Positions 24,078-33,273 are shown, counted from the first letter of the stretch. The stretch is DNA of 64,000 nucleotides from Methanocalculus taiwanensis (GCF_024372745.1 NZ_VOTZ01000003.1:82354-146353), one strand, 5' to 3'. The notes: a model not told the origin generated them from the letters alone. Translations and numbers: made by a program.

Positions 24078-24816
24078 AGTTCCCCGTTCTCTGATCGAAG
24101 CGTCTTTAGCGGAGCTCGCAGCGATCTATCGCTGGGTTAATGATCGGGAAGATCCTAACAATCCTGTCACGGTTCTGATCGGAGGATGGGCAGTGTACTG
24201 CTATAATCCGTGGTATGGGTCAATCGATATTGATCTGGTTACAAATTCGAGAACAAGACAGCATCTTATGCGTCATCTGGTGGAGACCTGTGGTTTCATC
24301 AGGAGGCGCAATCCTCCGTTTCGGAACAGTATTGTGAAGGTCACTCCTCAAAAAGGCGAGATCATCATCGACTTCATCTCACGGGATGAGAGGAATTGTT
24401 TCGAGGGCCGGAATGAATCCTGCCCGATGACTCTGCTGAATGGCAGAACAATTGAAATAGCACTATCTACGGATTCACCTGTCACCATCCCTGAACGCAC
24501 GCTTCTGTTGCTCTTAAAGGTGAAAGCTGCATGGGATCGTGCATACAGGCTACATCAGCACACCTCAGACAACGAAGACTGGGAGAAAGGCAAGCTCAGG
24601 AAAGATCGGGCGGATATCCTCTCCCTGATCGATCCTCATCATGGGGGGAAGGAACTTGATCTTATGTATCTGGGTTCAATGATGCAGGAATATCCGTTTC
24701 TTTTAGAGGTGCTTTCAATAATCCCTCATGACCGGGATGCCATCCAGATGTACGGACATATGGATCGGGAAGCTGTACACAATATGATTGAGGATCTTCT
24801 CAGCCTTATCAGATAA
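24064..24816 (+). CDS. AbiEii-like nucleotidyltransferase toxin
   Basis: A 250-residue nucleotidyltransferase. The GG motif (IGGWAVY, residues 39-45) and the DID metal ligands (55-57) are intact. A third acidic strand reads EIIIDFIS, and the C-terminal family block KVKAAWDR precedes RKDRADILSL. These residues match AbiEii/DUF6036-type toxins, which use NTP to modify tRNA or other targets during phage infection. It overlaps its probable antitoxin gene by 14 bp. The catalytic set looks complete. Confidence 0.75.
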   Translation: MPAYEVPRSLIEASLAELAAIYRWVNDREDPNNPVTVLIGGWAVYCYNPWYGSIDIDLVTNSRTRQHLMRHLVETCGFIRRRNPPFRNSIVKVTPQKGEIIIDFISRDERNCFEGRNESCPMTLLNGRTIEIALSTDSPVTIPERTLLLLLKVKAAWDRAYRLHQHTSDNEDWEKGKLRKDRADILSLIDPHHGGKELDLMYLGSMMQEYPFLLEVLSIIPHDRDAIQMYGHMDREAVHNMIEDLLSLIR

Positions 24817-25163
24817 TTGGCTGGCGTGATAAACCCTCTCCAAATGAATCCGAATTTCTGAATGTACCCGCTTTTCCAGGAATGGTCCCCCGGACCCCAA
24901 ACACCTCCTCTCCCTTCCCCCTCCCCATCATATTTGCTTTTCACGATATTCACTTTTCACGATATTCATATCTCACGATAGTTGATCTCGACGAATCACG
25001 ATCTTCCCTTCTCTCCCCCTCCCCTAATTCCCCACAAAAACACTCCCGGCCCGCAGACTCCGCTCAGCCCCATTGCCATTGTCTCCGACATATGATGTGC
25101 CGGAGCAGGGGGGCGGGCTGCCTCTGTGTGCAGAAGCCCCCCGCCCGGCAGGAGCCACCACTA
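24817..25163. promoter_or_regulatory. Long leader with 16-bp iterons and a GC-rich hairpin
   Basis: A 347-bp gap. CTTTTCACGATATTCA occurs twice in perfect tandem (24937-24968), with a degenerate third unit to 24984 and another CACGAT near 24998. A pyrimidine-rich stretch follows. At about 25107-25146 a GGGCGGG...CCCGCCC stem encloses an inner CTGC/GCAG stem. The start codon of the 168-aa gene lies 18 bases after the hairpin, behind GGAG. Both elements probably control that gene. Confidence 0.55.
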
Positions 25164-25670
25164 ATGGCAGTAGATTTCGAACAGATACGAAACAACAAAA
25201 CAGCGGTCCGGAACCTCCCGGCACCGCTTGCAGATACCGCGGCCCTTGAGGCTGTGGTCGGATCAATCCTTGCAGACAACCCCTTCGGCTGTGTCGCCTA
25301 TGAGTCCGGCGGCGAGACGATCCCGGGCGTGGTCCGGGGCCGCGAGCAGTATACTGCCCGGATCGTGTACCTGGACGGTGACGGCAAAAAAGTCGGTGCA
25401 GCCACCGTCACTGCCGGGACAACCGCCGGGATGAATGCAGCAGCTGATGCTGTCCTCGCAGATGCCGCACTCACAGGAGCCGTCGGCGGCACCCCGCAGC
25501 GTGATGCGAATAAGGATTCCTACTCGTGCCAGCTGAAGTGCCATGATCCAAACGGCGAGACCTATACGCTCACGTTTGGGAGAAAGGCCGTCCGGCTCAC
25601 CGGCTACGAGGATGACGCGATCCTTGATGCCGTCGAGGACTGGGCAGACACGGTTGTGTCACTGAGCTGA
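25164..25670 (+). CDS. Unknown 168-aa protein
   Basis: I recognise no family. It has no signal peptide or membrane segment. The composition is alanine-, glycine- and aspartate-rich, with two probable beta-rich halves: VAYESGGETIPGVVRGREQY followed by TARIVYLDG, then CQLKCHDPNGETYTLTFGRK. I choose ATG 25164 because GGAG precedes it, although the frame stays open back to 24882 through the iteron/hairpin leader. Base composition fits the host. A terminator-like hairpin follows the stop. Confidence 0.65.
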   Translation: MAVDFEQIRNNKTAVRNLPAPLADTAALEAVVGSILADNPFGCVAYESGGETIPGVVRGREQYTARIVYLDGDGKKVGAATVTAGTTAGMNAAADAVLADAALTGAVGGTPQRDANKDSYSCQLKCHDPNGETYTLTFGRKAVRLTGYEDDAILDAVEDWADTVVSLS

Positions 25671-25672
25671 AG

Positions 25673-25718
25673 CATAAGAGATCTCAATAGACTGAACTGA
25701 GGAGATCTTTTCCTCCTC
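25673..25718 (+). terminator. Hairpin plus T-rich tract
   Basis: AAGAGATCTC and GGAGATCTT form an imperfect stem right after the stop of the 168-aa gene, followed by TTTTCCTCCTC. It is a reasonable transcription end. Confidence 0.45.
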
Positions 25719-25858
25719 ATTTCATTTCCTCTTCATCTCTTTCCTCCTCATTTTGACTGGCATCCCTCCCCGATCAGCGTTCTTCATTCAGACGATGGTG
25801 GGGGTGTGCTGGCGACTGGATGGGAATCCTTATGCAGATGGTGATCGATTGAAGTAGA

Positions 25859-26674
25859 ATGGCAAACGGCACTCCACCATCTCCCCCACCAGCTACAATC
25901 CTCTCCTATGCCAGAACTATTCCAAAATCTATTTTTTTGCTCTATCTCATCTTTCTGGCAGTTCTATTCAGCCTTTTACTCTGTTTTCAGTATGCGATCA
26001 TCCATGTAATTCCAGTTGAGTTCACCCTCCGGCATATCTACCTCAATGTGAACGATCCGAACCTCACGTCCATGTTTCTCAGCAATTACATGCATAATCC
26101 CCTGGACTCCTCGCATATCACGAATAATCTCTATTCGACCTATCTTCTGATCATCTGCATCTTCATTCTCGGTACAGTCATTCTGCCGGCCCTTGGATCT
26201 CCGATGCCTCCGAAATTCTTTCCTGCGACATTCCTCGTATTTCTCCTGGCACTTCCGTTCTCTATCTCAGGAATCTCGATATTGTCCGCCCCTGTCATGG
26301 GAAAAGAGTGGTCTTCGGGATTCTCCGGGATTACCTATGCATTCCTTGGCCTCTTCTTCTTCCTGATGCTCTCACTTGTGTATCGAAGAGTACTCAAGCG
26401 CAGATCGGATATGACCTCCCGGTCGATGTTTCTTCTTTTTTCTGGAACCTTTCTGACACTGACCCTTGTTATCTGCCAGATCTTCTCTGAGCTGCATCTG
26501 GGATGGGTGAATGTGTATGCCCACCTCGGAGGATTCCTCCTGGGCCTTCTGATCCCTTCCCTCATGGCCCTCGTATTGACAGCTCAGAATCACAGGCAGG
26601 CGGCAGTTGCAGGGATATTCATTGGATTAACTCTACTCACCCCATCGTTTTTCTGGCTTCTTATGCCGGTCTGA
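25859..26674 (+). CDS. Rhomboid-like intramembrane serine protease
   Basis: A 271-residue protein with about seven hydrophobic segments. The rhomboid residues are visible: HNPLDSSHITNN in the first membrane block, the catalytic serine in GFSG (near residue 156) and the histidine in AHLGGFLLGLL (near 222). Rhomboids cleave transmembrane substrates inside the bilayer. The N-terminus before the first membrane segment is proline-rich (PPSPPP). It appears monocistronic. The long loop between segments 1 and 2 is unusual. Confidence 0.75.
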   Translation: MANGTPPSPPPATILSYARTIPKSIFLLYLIFLAVLFSLLLCFQYAIIHVIPVEFTLRHIYLNVNDPNLTSMFLSNYMHNPLDSSHITNNLYSTYLLIICIFILGTVILPALGSPMPPKFFPATFLVFLLALPFSISGISILSAPVMGKEWSSGFSGITYAFLGLFFFLMLSLVYRRVLKRRSDMTSRSMFLLFSGTFLTLTLVICQIFSELHLGWVNVYAHLGGFLLGLLIPSLMALVLTAQNHRQAAVAGIFIGLTLLTPSFFWLLMPV

Positions 26675-27159
26675 TCCAAAATTCAAGGGTATTTGTGACC
26701 GGAACGATCCTCAGTCCGGGTTTGAAGATTCCCAAAAGGACAAAAACCTCCCAAAAAAAACTCTATGGGGGGTTAGTACATATGACGAATATGACGAGTA
26801 TGAAAGATCATACAAAATGTTTCTGAAACAGGAAAGATAGAGTATCCACTCTTCTTTCTCTTCTTCTTCAGACTCCTGTGTTCTGGTTTATTTGAGGATA
26901 TATATTAAGGGAAGCTGTCCGGTCTGAAAGTGTTTTTTTTGTATTTTCTCCATTCTTCTCTCCCCGTATGAACGATCATACTCATCATACAGATCATACT
27001 CCGGATAGGTACTAGAGCTTTTTTTTCTTTGAGGTAACCTGACCCGGAGAAGCTCTCTTCACGTGAAGCGTTCTCTCGCCACCATGTAACCCTTCCCGAT
27101 AAAACACTCACAGACCGCACGGTAAAGATAGATACCCCTGGCTGGATTATCTATTCTGC
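26675..27159. promoter_or_regulatory. 485-bp intergenic region with ATCATAC motif clusters
   Basis: There is no gene that I can support. A CCTCCC/GGGGGG hairpin with an A-run lies at 26745-26776 and could end the rhomboid transcript. GATCATAC-type motifs cluster at 26783-26815 and again at 26973-27002, three copies within 30 bp in the second cluster. A run of eight T lies at 26932-26940. The clusters may be operator sites for the downstream RHH-like genes. Confidence 0.35.
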
Positions 27160-27885
27160 ATGGAATCACTTGCTTCTGAAAAGATGGCATACCAGCTGAC
27201 TGGATTAATGCCACAGATGACCAAAAAGACAACCGTCCGGCATTCTGAAACAGAGATGATAGGGGTTCGCCCGGAAACATCATGCAGATCCCAGCCTTCC
27301 TCCTCAGCAGGGAACGGATACTCCCTCCCCCCTCAGAAGGGGCGGTACCGGGTCACCTTCAGCCTTATCCCTGCCCTTGCAGAGCCCATTGAGCACTACC
27401 GGAAGAATGGAGGCAATCCCTCAGCCCTTGCCTCCCGCCTTCTCTCCCTCTACTTTGAAGGAGGGATCAGAGTGGATGATGAATATGCCCGTTTCTCCTT
27501 TCTGGAAGCAAAGATCGAAGAAGAACAGGCCGAGCTGAACCGCCTTTCTGCCCTCGTTGTGTCAGCTCAAAAGAGAAAGGAGGAGCAGATGAGGAAAGAG
27601 GCGGCGATACAAGAGGAGCAAAGAACACTGATCCGGGCCGAGTTTGCTGATGCAACCGACAATCCACATGGATGGAGAACCGACCTGAGGATCGACGGCT
27701 TTGACCCGGATGCGGTCATCCGGAGCCGGGCACAGTCACTCTCCGATCGGCTCGTGGTACCAGTATCCGGGGTGCTTGGAATGATTGCTGAGGAAGTTCC
27801 GGGGCTTCTCAGAGTGAAGGGGGATGGAGCAGGGATGGGGCTGACATTGGAAACAGGAATAGAGAAGAAAGGAGGTGTGATCTGA
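27160..27885 (+). CDS. RHH-like N-terminal domain with coiled coil, unknown function
   Basis: A 241-residue protein. Residues about 63-105 (RYRVTFSLIPALAEPIEHYR, then GGNPSALASRLLSLYFEGG) look like a ribbon-helix-helix DNA-binding unit. They are followed by a coiled coil (about 110-155, rich in E, Q and K) and a compact C-terminal part. The first 55 residues look disordered, so a later ATG (27184 or 27217) may be the real start; none has a clear ribosome-binding site. It is followed without a gap by a 55-residue gene with a similar motif. Function unknown; a plasmid-partition or regulatory role is possible. Confidence 0.6.
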   Translation: MESLASEKMAYQLTGLMPQMTKKTTVRHSETEMIGVRPETSCRSQPSSSAGNGYSLPPQKGRYRVTFSLIPALAEPIEHYRKNGGNPSALASRLLSLYFEGGIRVDDEYARFSFLEAKIEEEQAELNRLSALVVSAQKRKEEQMRKEAAIQEEQRTLIRAEFADATDNPHGWRTDLRIDGFDPDAVIRSRAQSLSDRLVVPVSGVLGMIAEEVPGLLRVKGDGAGMGLTLETGIEKKGGVI

Positions 27886-28053
27886 ATGGCATTTGATCTT
27901 GTACTTGATCTCCCCGATGAGTTGCTCCCGATGATAAATGCGTATGAGGGAGAGGGGGGATCTGCATCAGACCTCATCAACCTTCTCCTCACTGAATACT
28001 TCACCCGTGAATCCCATGGAGAGGATAGAGAAAAATGCCTGGATTCTGATTAA
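27886..28053 (+). CDS. Small RHH-like protein (55 aa)
   Basis: Starts directly after the stop of the 241-aa gene, with a strong GGAGGTG ten bases before the ATG. The sequence MAFDLVLDLPDELLPMINAY and then GGSASDLINLLLTEYF parallels the GGNPSALASRLLSLYF block of its upstream neighbour, so the two are probably related DNA-binding proteins made from one mRNA. The C-terminus is short and charged. I know no family name for it. Confidence 0.6.
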   Translation: MAFDLVLDLPDELLPMINAYEGEGGSASDLINLLLTEYFTRESHGEDREKCLDSD

Positions 28054-28171
28054 AACCTTGGAAAATACCCGGTTCCCACTCTTTTTCTTTTATCGCCCTG
28101 ATGACTCCAAAATACGCACAATTCACCTGTTATTCCTTTCTCTACTCCCGGAAACATCCTGACCAGAAACC

Positions 28172-31100
28172 TTAGGCGACCCTGAATCCACCTGCTGGAA
28201 CCGAAATCTCAAACCGTGCCCCCTCGCCATACACTCCGGTCTCGGAGATGGCAATCCCCGTGATCGAAAGGATCTCGCGTGAGAGGAAAAGCCCAAGGCC
28301 GGTATTCTTCCCGACTCCCTTATCGAATATCCGCTTCTTCTGTTCATCCGGGATGCCGGGGCCGTTATCCTCCCAGATGATGATGAGATCAGAATCACGT
28401 TCCTCACACCGGATACTGACGCAGTCTGCCCCCTCGGCGTGCCGGATGGTGTTATCGTAGAGGTTATGGAGAACCTTTTCAAGCATCGGATCGGCATACA
28501 CAGCGAACTCCCCACAGTCATGTTGGATCGGGAGCTCTGAATCATCGATCGCCTCAATGAGAGGTGATAGCGGTTGCCAGGTGGGGGCGTGAACACCGAG
28601 GGTCTGATAAACCTTCGTAAAATCGATCTGTGTCTGGATGGCAGTGGCTGCTTTGTCTGCTTCAGAGAGATACCTGGAGAGTCTGGGATCGTGAATCTCA
28701 GGCATGGCCAGATCGAGGTATCCCTGGAGTGTCATGATCTTGTTCAGGATGTCGTGCCGGGTGATGCTTGAGAGGAGCTGGAGCTTTTTGTTTGCAGTCT
28801 GTATTGCCTCTTCTGCTGCTTTTCGTTCGGTAATATCCCGTGCCGCCGCATAAATCAGGTTGCCTTTTGGATGAGAGCGCCACTCGATAGAGCGGTACGA
28901 TCCATCTTTACAGCGGTAGCGGTTGGTGAAGTTCAGGACATCTTCGCCCTGCCCGAGACAGGCAATGGTATCGAGAGTGGCCTGCATATCATCGGGATGC
29001 ACAAATTCAAGGAACTTCCGTTTATTCAGCTCTTCTGTTGAATACCCAAGAATAGCGCTCCAGGTCTCATTGATCTTAATGAAGTTCCCCTCAAGATCAG
29101 CGATGCAGAGCAGATCAAGATTGACTCTGAAGAAGTTTTCCAGTTCCTCTGACTGCGTTTTCTGCTCGGTGATGTCGATATTGGTTCCTGTCCAGCGAAC
29201 AGGCCTTCTTTCTGCATCCCTTTCGATGTCGCCGCGGGTAAGTATCCAGCGCCAGCTTCCGTCCTTGTGGCGGAGGCGGTGCTCAACCTCGTAGCTTTTT
29301 GTTCTTCCCTCCAGGTAGTCGTTCACTGCCCTCTCGATACGGGAAGCGTCATCAGGATGCCAGAGGCTCTTCCAGCCAGAGAATGTATTCTCTATCTCAT
29401 GATCATCATACCCCAGCATGCTCTTCCACTGGTGCGAGTAGAACACCCTGTCATTGATCATGTCCCAGTCCCACAGCCCTGCCCCTGTCGCAGCGATCGC
29501 ACGGCTGAAACGCTCTTCATTCTTCCGGATCGCCTCCTCTGCCGCTTTCCGGTCGGTGATATCGCGGTGGATGGCGAAGATGTACTCCTTCCCTGCTATG
29601 GTCCCACGCCGGAGATTGATCTCGCTCCAGAAGAGGTGGCCGTCCTTGTGCCGGCAGTGCCAGTCGAAGATCTGTGGCTCGCCGGAGGCAGCTTTTTTGA
29701 GAAACGCTATGCCCGTCTCCTCCGTGAATGGCGGCTCATTCGAACTGATGGCTGATATCTTCAGGCCCACACTTTCGTCAGGTGTGTACCCGAACAGCTC
29801 CTCCACTGTGGTATTGGCATAGACAAACCGAAATGTCGAGATATCATGGATCCAGATTGCATTGTTCACGGAGTTGAAGATCTCGCGGTATCGCTGTTCG
29901 CTCTCCCGGAGAACAGCTTCCGCAGCTTTTCGTTCGGTGATGTCCTCGAAGAAGGCAACGAAGAGATTCCTGCCTTCAATGACGATAGCTCCAGCGTGGA
30001 TATCGGCATAGAAGACTGTTTTGTCTTTGCGCAGGCATGGAATGTCCGGAGCCAGCGTCTTCTCAGCCCGCACGAGCGACTCGAATTCAGACGCCACGCT
30101 CTCCAGCGACTCCTCCGGGTGAATATCCGGCACCCCAAGCCCTGCCAGTTCATCTTCTGAGTATCCCAGCATGCTGCAGATGGCGGGGTTGGCATACAGG
30201 AATTGTTTTGTCCCGGCATCTGCCACAAGGATTCCCTGGGGGCTCCCCTCAAAGAGTACCCTGAATCTGTTCTCTGACTCAACCAGCCTCTGTTCCGCAG
30301 CTTTCCGTTCGGTGATGTCCCTGACAATGGCGAGAAATGCATCCTGGTTACCATAGCGGACCAGACCCGTTGAAATCTCGACAGGATAGATTGTGCCATC
30401 CTTGCGCTGATGAACTGATTCGAAAAAGAATCGCTGCCCCGGCTCCCACTCCCTCCATTTACGGATGATCTCATCTTTGGGAGGGTTCAATCTGCTACTC
30501 TCCGGATGCCCGTCAAAAATAGTGCGTTCAAGCCACTCCTCTCTGGAATAACCTGATTGAATGCACGCCATCCTGTTGATATCCAGAATACGCCCTTGCG
30601 GATCATGAAGATAGACGCCTTCCATCGACTGGTCAAACAGGGAATGGTACCGCTCCTCGCTCTCCCTGAGCGCCACTTCTGCCGCTTTCCTGTCGGTGAT
30701 ATCGAGAATGATTCCATCGCCAATGATGCTCCCATCCGGTAATTCTTTCAGTGCCGACTGGATCTGCACGCATCGTATCGTGGAATCTGGCTTCTGGAAC
30801 CGTACTTCAGATATGAACGGATCAAGGGTCCGAATTGCCATCTCTTCGGCTTCAATCAGTTTTTCTCTGTCCTCATCCAGAACAAGGCCATACACCTTCT
30901 GCACATCATCAAGCGCCTCTGCCTGTGTAATGCCAAGAATACGCTCTATTGCGGCGCTGACGTAGATGAATCTACGATTGCCTGCCGGATCTGTCACAAT
31001 CCGGTACACAATGCCGCCGGGGATATTATTGCTCACCGTCCGTAGCTGCTCCTCCCTCTCCTCAATCGCACGTCTGGTATCTTCAAGCTTCTCCAACTGT

Positions 31101-32686
31101 TGCCTGAGCTCCTCCTCGGCAGCGGTGAGCTCTTCGTTCTTCTGGAGAAGCGCCTCCTCTGCCGCTTTTTGGTCCGTGATGTCGAGTGAGACATTCGCCA
31201 TAAAGAGGGGAGCCCCTGTCTTCTCATCCCTGATCCCAAAGCACTGGGCATGTACATCGGTCAGGGCATTGGTCATGAGATTGCGGTATTGCAGGTTGCC
31301 TTCCCAGGTGCTTTTCTCAATGAGAGCAGGAAGAAGCTCATTCTGAACCAGCTGCTGTAGTTTCTCCGGAATGACATCCCAAATGAGGTGCTGTTCCACA
31401 TTATCGGGTGAGATGCCCAGCATCCTGGAGCCTGCTTCGTTCAGAAAGATCATTCTTCCATCAGCCGAGGAGAGGTTTATCAGCTCAGATGAGTATTTAA
31501 CGACCAAAGCGAGCTTTCGCAGCTCCTCCTCTGCCGCTTTCCGGTCTGTGATGTTGGTGATCATCGCAAAGGAGCCCTGGTACACGCCATCTGCATCAAT
31601 AATCGGGGTGAGGGCAACCTGTGCCCAGAGGCTGCTTTCATCCCTCCTGATGAAGCGCCTCTCAAAGTGCTCAACCTCTCCTCTCCGCACACCGGCTTTT
31701 CTCATTTCAACGTCCGCCTGTTCATCAGGAGGGATGAATGAGTTAGCATCCATGCCGATCATCTCGTCCGGTGAGTAGCCGAGCATCTCCGCCATCTGGC
31801 GGTTCACATAGGTGATCCGAAACAGCGGGTCCAGTTGCCAGATCCCTTCAGCCGAGGTATCGACGATCCGGCGGTACCGCTCCTCACTCTCCCGGACTGC
31901 CTTCTCCCCCAGTTTCACATCGGTGAGATCATGGAACGATGCAACCGACTGTCGTGTACCGGGGATCATCCCGACGGTGAGAGATATCTCATGAGCCTCG
32001 CCATGGCGATTGAGAAACGTGAACTCGTACCTGGTGGGCGCATCCGCCCCCTCCTCCCTCCTGGCACGGTGGTGTGCAAGCATACGGTCGAGATCGGGTT
32101 TGCTGACAAACTCCGTCCAGCTTCTGCCGATCAACTCTTCCTGTGAATACCCGGAAATCTCCGCAAACGCACTATTTACCAGCGAGATGCTGGTATCCTC
32201 CTCAAGGATCACGGTCGGCGCTTCGGTATGTTCAAATATTGCCCGATACCGCTCTTCACTCCCCTGCAGAGCTTCTTCCCCCCGCTTCCGGGCGACGGCA
32301 TACCGTACCTTATTCGAGAGTTCGGCAAACTGCGATTTCGGGTCTCCTCCTTTCTGGAGATAGAAGTCGGCGCCTTCATTCAGCGCCTGGATGACGACCT
32401 CCTCCCGCCCTTTCCCGGTGAAGATGATAAACGGAGTCTTATTCCCGATCTTCCTGAGATATCTGAGGAACGAAATACCATCACATTCCGGCATCTGGTA
32501 ATCGGAGATGATTGCATCAAAGGAATCCTGAGAGATGATCTTCAGGGCATCATGGGGATTATCACAGGTGGAAACTGAATAATTGCCGGTCCGCTCAAGA
32601 AAGAGCCGGGCTATCTCAAGGAGGGCGGGCTCGTCATCAACATACAGGAGGGAGATCCTCGGCTCATCTGCTGCCGGGGTGGGCAT
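28172..32686 (-). CDS. Hybrid sensor histidine kinase: REC plus nine PAS domains
   Basis: A 1504-residue soluble sensor kinase. An N-terminal receiver domain (about 10-130: YVDDEP, phosphoacceptor in ISDYQMP, FTGKG) is followed by nine PAS units, most closed by DITxRKAAEE. A short coiled coil lies between PAS 3 and PAS 4, and a histidine kinase core ends the protein. H-box: SITRHDILNKI (about 1308). N-box: NLYDNTIRHA. G-boxes: DNGPGIP and GLGLFLSREIL. There is no membrane segment, so it senses cytosolic signals such as redox state or ligands, or other receivers. This architecture is typical of methanogens. No separate response regulator lies beside it. AAGGAAAA precedes the ATG. Confidence 0.9.
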   Translation of the reverse strand: MPTPAADEPRISLLYVDDEPALLEIARLFLERTGNYSVSTCDNPHDALKIISQDSFDAIISDYQMPECDGISFLRYLRKIGNKTPFIIFTGKGREEVVIQALNEGADFYLQKGGDPKSQFAELSNKVRYAVARKRGEEALQGSEERYRAIFEHTEAPTVILEEDTSISLVNSAFAEISGYSQEELIGRSWTEFVSKPDLDRMLAHHRARREEGADAPTRYEFTFLNRHGEAHEISLTVGMIPGTRQSVASFHDLTDVKLGEKAVRESEERYRRIVDTSAEGIWQLDPLFRITYVNRQMAEMLGYSPDEMIGMDANSFIPPDEQADVEMRKAGVRRGEVEHFERRFIRRDESSLWAQVALTPIIDADGVYQGSFAMITNITDRKAAEEELRKLALVVKYSSELINLSSADGRMIFLNEAGSRMLGISPDNVEQHLIWDVIPEKLQQLVQNELLPALIEKSTWEGNLQYRNLMTNALTDVHAQCFGIRDEKTGAPLFMANVSLDITDQKAAEEALLQKNEELTAAEEELRQQLEKLEDTRRAIEEREEQLRTVSNNIPGGIVYRIVTDPAGNRRFIYVSAAIERILGITQAEALDDVQKVYGLVLDEDREKLIEAEEMAIRTLDPFISEVRFQKPDSTIRCVQIQSALKELPDGSIIGDGIILDITDRKAAEVALRESEERYHSLFDQSMEGVYLHDPQGRILDINRMACIQSGYSREEWLERTIFDGHPESSRLNPPKDEIIRKWREWEPGQRFFFESVHQRKDGTIYPVEISTGLVRYGNQDAFLAIVRDITERKAAEQRLVESENRFRVLFEGSPQGILVADAGTKQFLYANPAICSMLGYSEDELAGLGVPDIHPEESLESVASEFESLVRAEKTLAPDIPCLRKDKTVFYADIHAGAIVIEGRNLFVAFFEDITERKAAEAVLRESEQRYREIFNSVNNAIWIHDISTFRFVYANTTVEELFGYTPDESVGLKISAISSNEPPFTEETGIAFLKKAASGEPQIFDWHCRHKDGHLFWSEINLRRGTIAGKEYIFAIHRDITDRKAAEEAIRKNEERFSRAIAATGAGLWDWDMINDRVFYSHQWKSMLGYDDHEIENTFSGWKSLWHPDDASRIERAVNDYLEGRTKSYEVEHRLRHKDGSWRWILTRGDIERDAERRPVRWTGTNIDITEQKTQSEELENFFRVNLDLLCIADLEGNFIKINETWSAILGYSTEELNKRKFLEFVHPDDMQATLDTIACLGQGEDVLNFTNRYRCKDGSYRSIEWRSHPKGNLIYAAARDITERKAAEEAIQTANKKLQLLSSITRHDILNKIMTLQGYLDLAMPEIHDPRLSRYLSEADKAATAIQTQIDFTKVYQTLGVHAPTWQPLSPLIEAIDDSELPIQHDCGEFAVYADPMLEKVLHNLYDNTIRHAEGADCVSIRCEERDSDLIIIWEDNGPGIPDEQKKRIFDKGVGKNTGLGLFLSREILSITGIAISETGVYGEGARFEISVPAGGFRVA

Positions 32687-32765
32687 ACTTTTCCTTTTTT
32701 TTGTGATATGATATATTCATTGGTAAGAAACCCCTCCTCCTCTCTCCACTCCACACAGTATGCAT

Positions 32766-32818
32766 GATTACACTCCTGCCAAAATCTGATCGTATGCAGG
32801 GTTACACTCCCTCGAAAA
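32766..32818. promoter_or_regulatory. Two dyad-like boxes at 34-bp spacing near the kinase promoter
   Basis: TGATTACACTCCTGCCAAAA and GGGTTACACTCCCTCGAAAA are offset by exactly 34 bp and strongly resemble the GGGTTACAACCCATCGAAAA boxes at 18821-18907, which have the same spacing. They lie between the sensor kinase gene and the DUF3467 gene. Confidence 0.4.
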
Positions 32819-32871
32819 GAAAAGATACTCCTGAGACAATGCTTTTGTCAGCATTGGCCTGTTTTTACTCC

Positions 32872-33273
32872 TCAAAGCTCCCTTTCCTGCTCCTTCTGAG
32901 GAGTATATGCCTCCATTCTTCCTTCAGAATGGAGCTTCTCAAGGATCTCCGGGATTGCTGATGCGAGTTTCTGTGCAGCCGAGTGCGACATAAAGATCCG
33001 GGTGCCTTTGATCTTCATTCTGCCATCCTCTCCCCTGATCCCCGGCATCTCCAGGAAATCTATTGAGATATCCCGGTGGCTGGCCTGCACATAGGCGAGA
33101 TTTGAATAGGCGCTGGATGAGATATCGATGACCGGATCCTCCTGATTGAATGTGTAGAGCCTGCTGAGATCGAGTGTTGTTCCACCATCACCGGTCTGTC
33201 TTATTTCTTTTTTCAGGGCCTCCCCTTTTACCCTCTCCTCTCTCAATTCTTCTCCTCTCTTCTTCTCAGTCAT
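32872..33273 (-). CDS. DUF3467-family protein
   Basis: A 133-residue protein whose centre has the DUF3467 pattern: SSAYSNLAYVQASHRDISID, then FLEMPG, and later GTRIFMSHSAAQKLASAIPE. The N-terminal 35 residues are charged and helical. The family is widespread and uncharacterised. I choose ATG 33273 because AGGAGG precedes it; the frame extends to a TTG at 33318, overlapping the upstream wHTH gene. It is probably co-transcribed with that gene. Confidence 0.75.
   Translation of the reverse strand: MTEKKRGEELREERVKGEALKKEIRQTGDGGTTLDLSRLYTFNQEDPVIDISSSAYSNLAYVQASHRDISIDFLEMPGIRGEDGRMKIKGTRIFMSHSAAQKLASAIPEILEKLHSEGRMEAYTPQKEQEREL

Noticed and set aside
24882..25163. 94-codon upstream extension of the 168-aa protein
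   Set aside because: It crosses the iterons and the GC-rich hairpin, is low in sense, and a GGAG precedes the downstream ATG.
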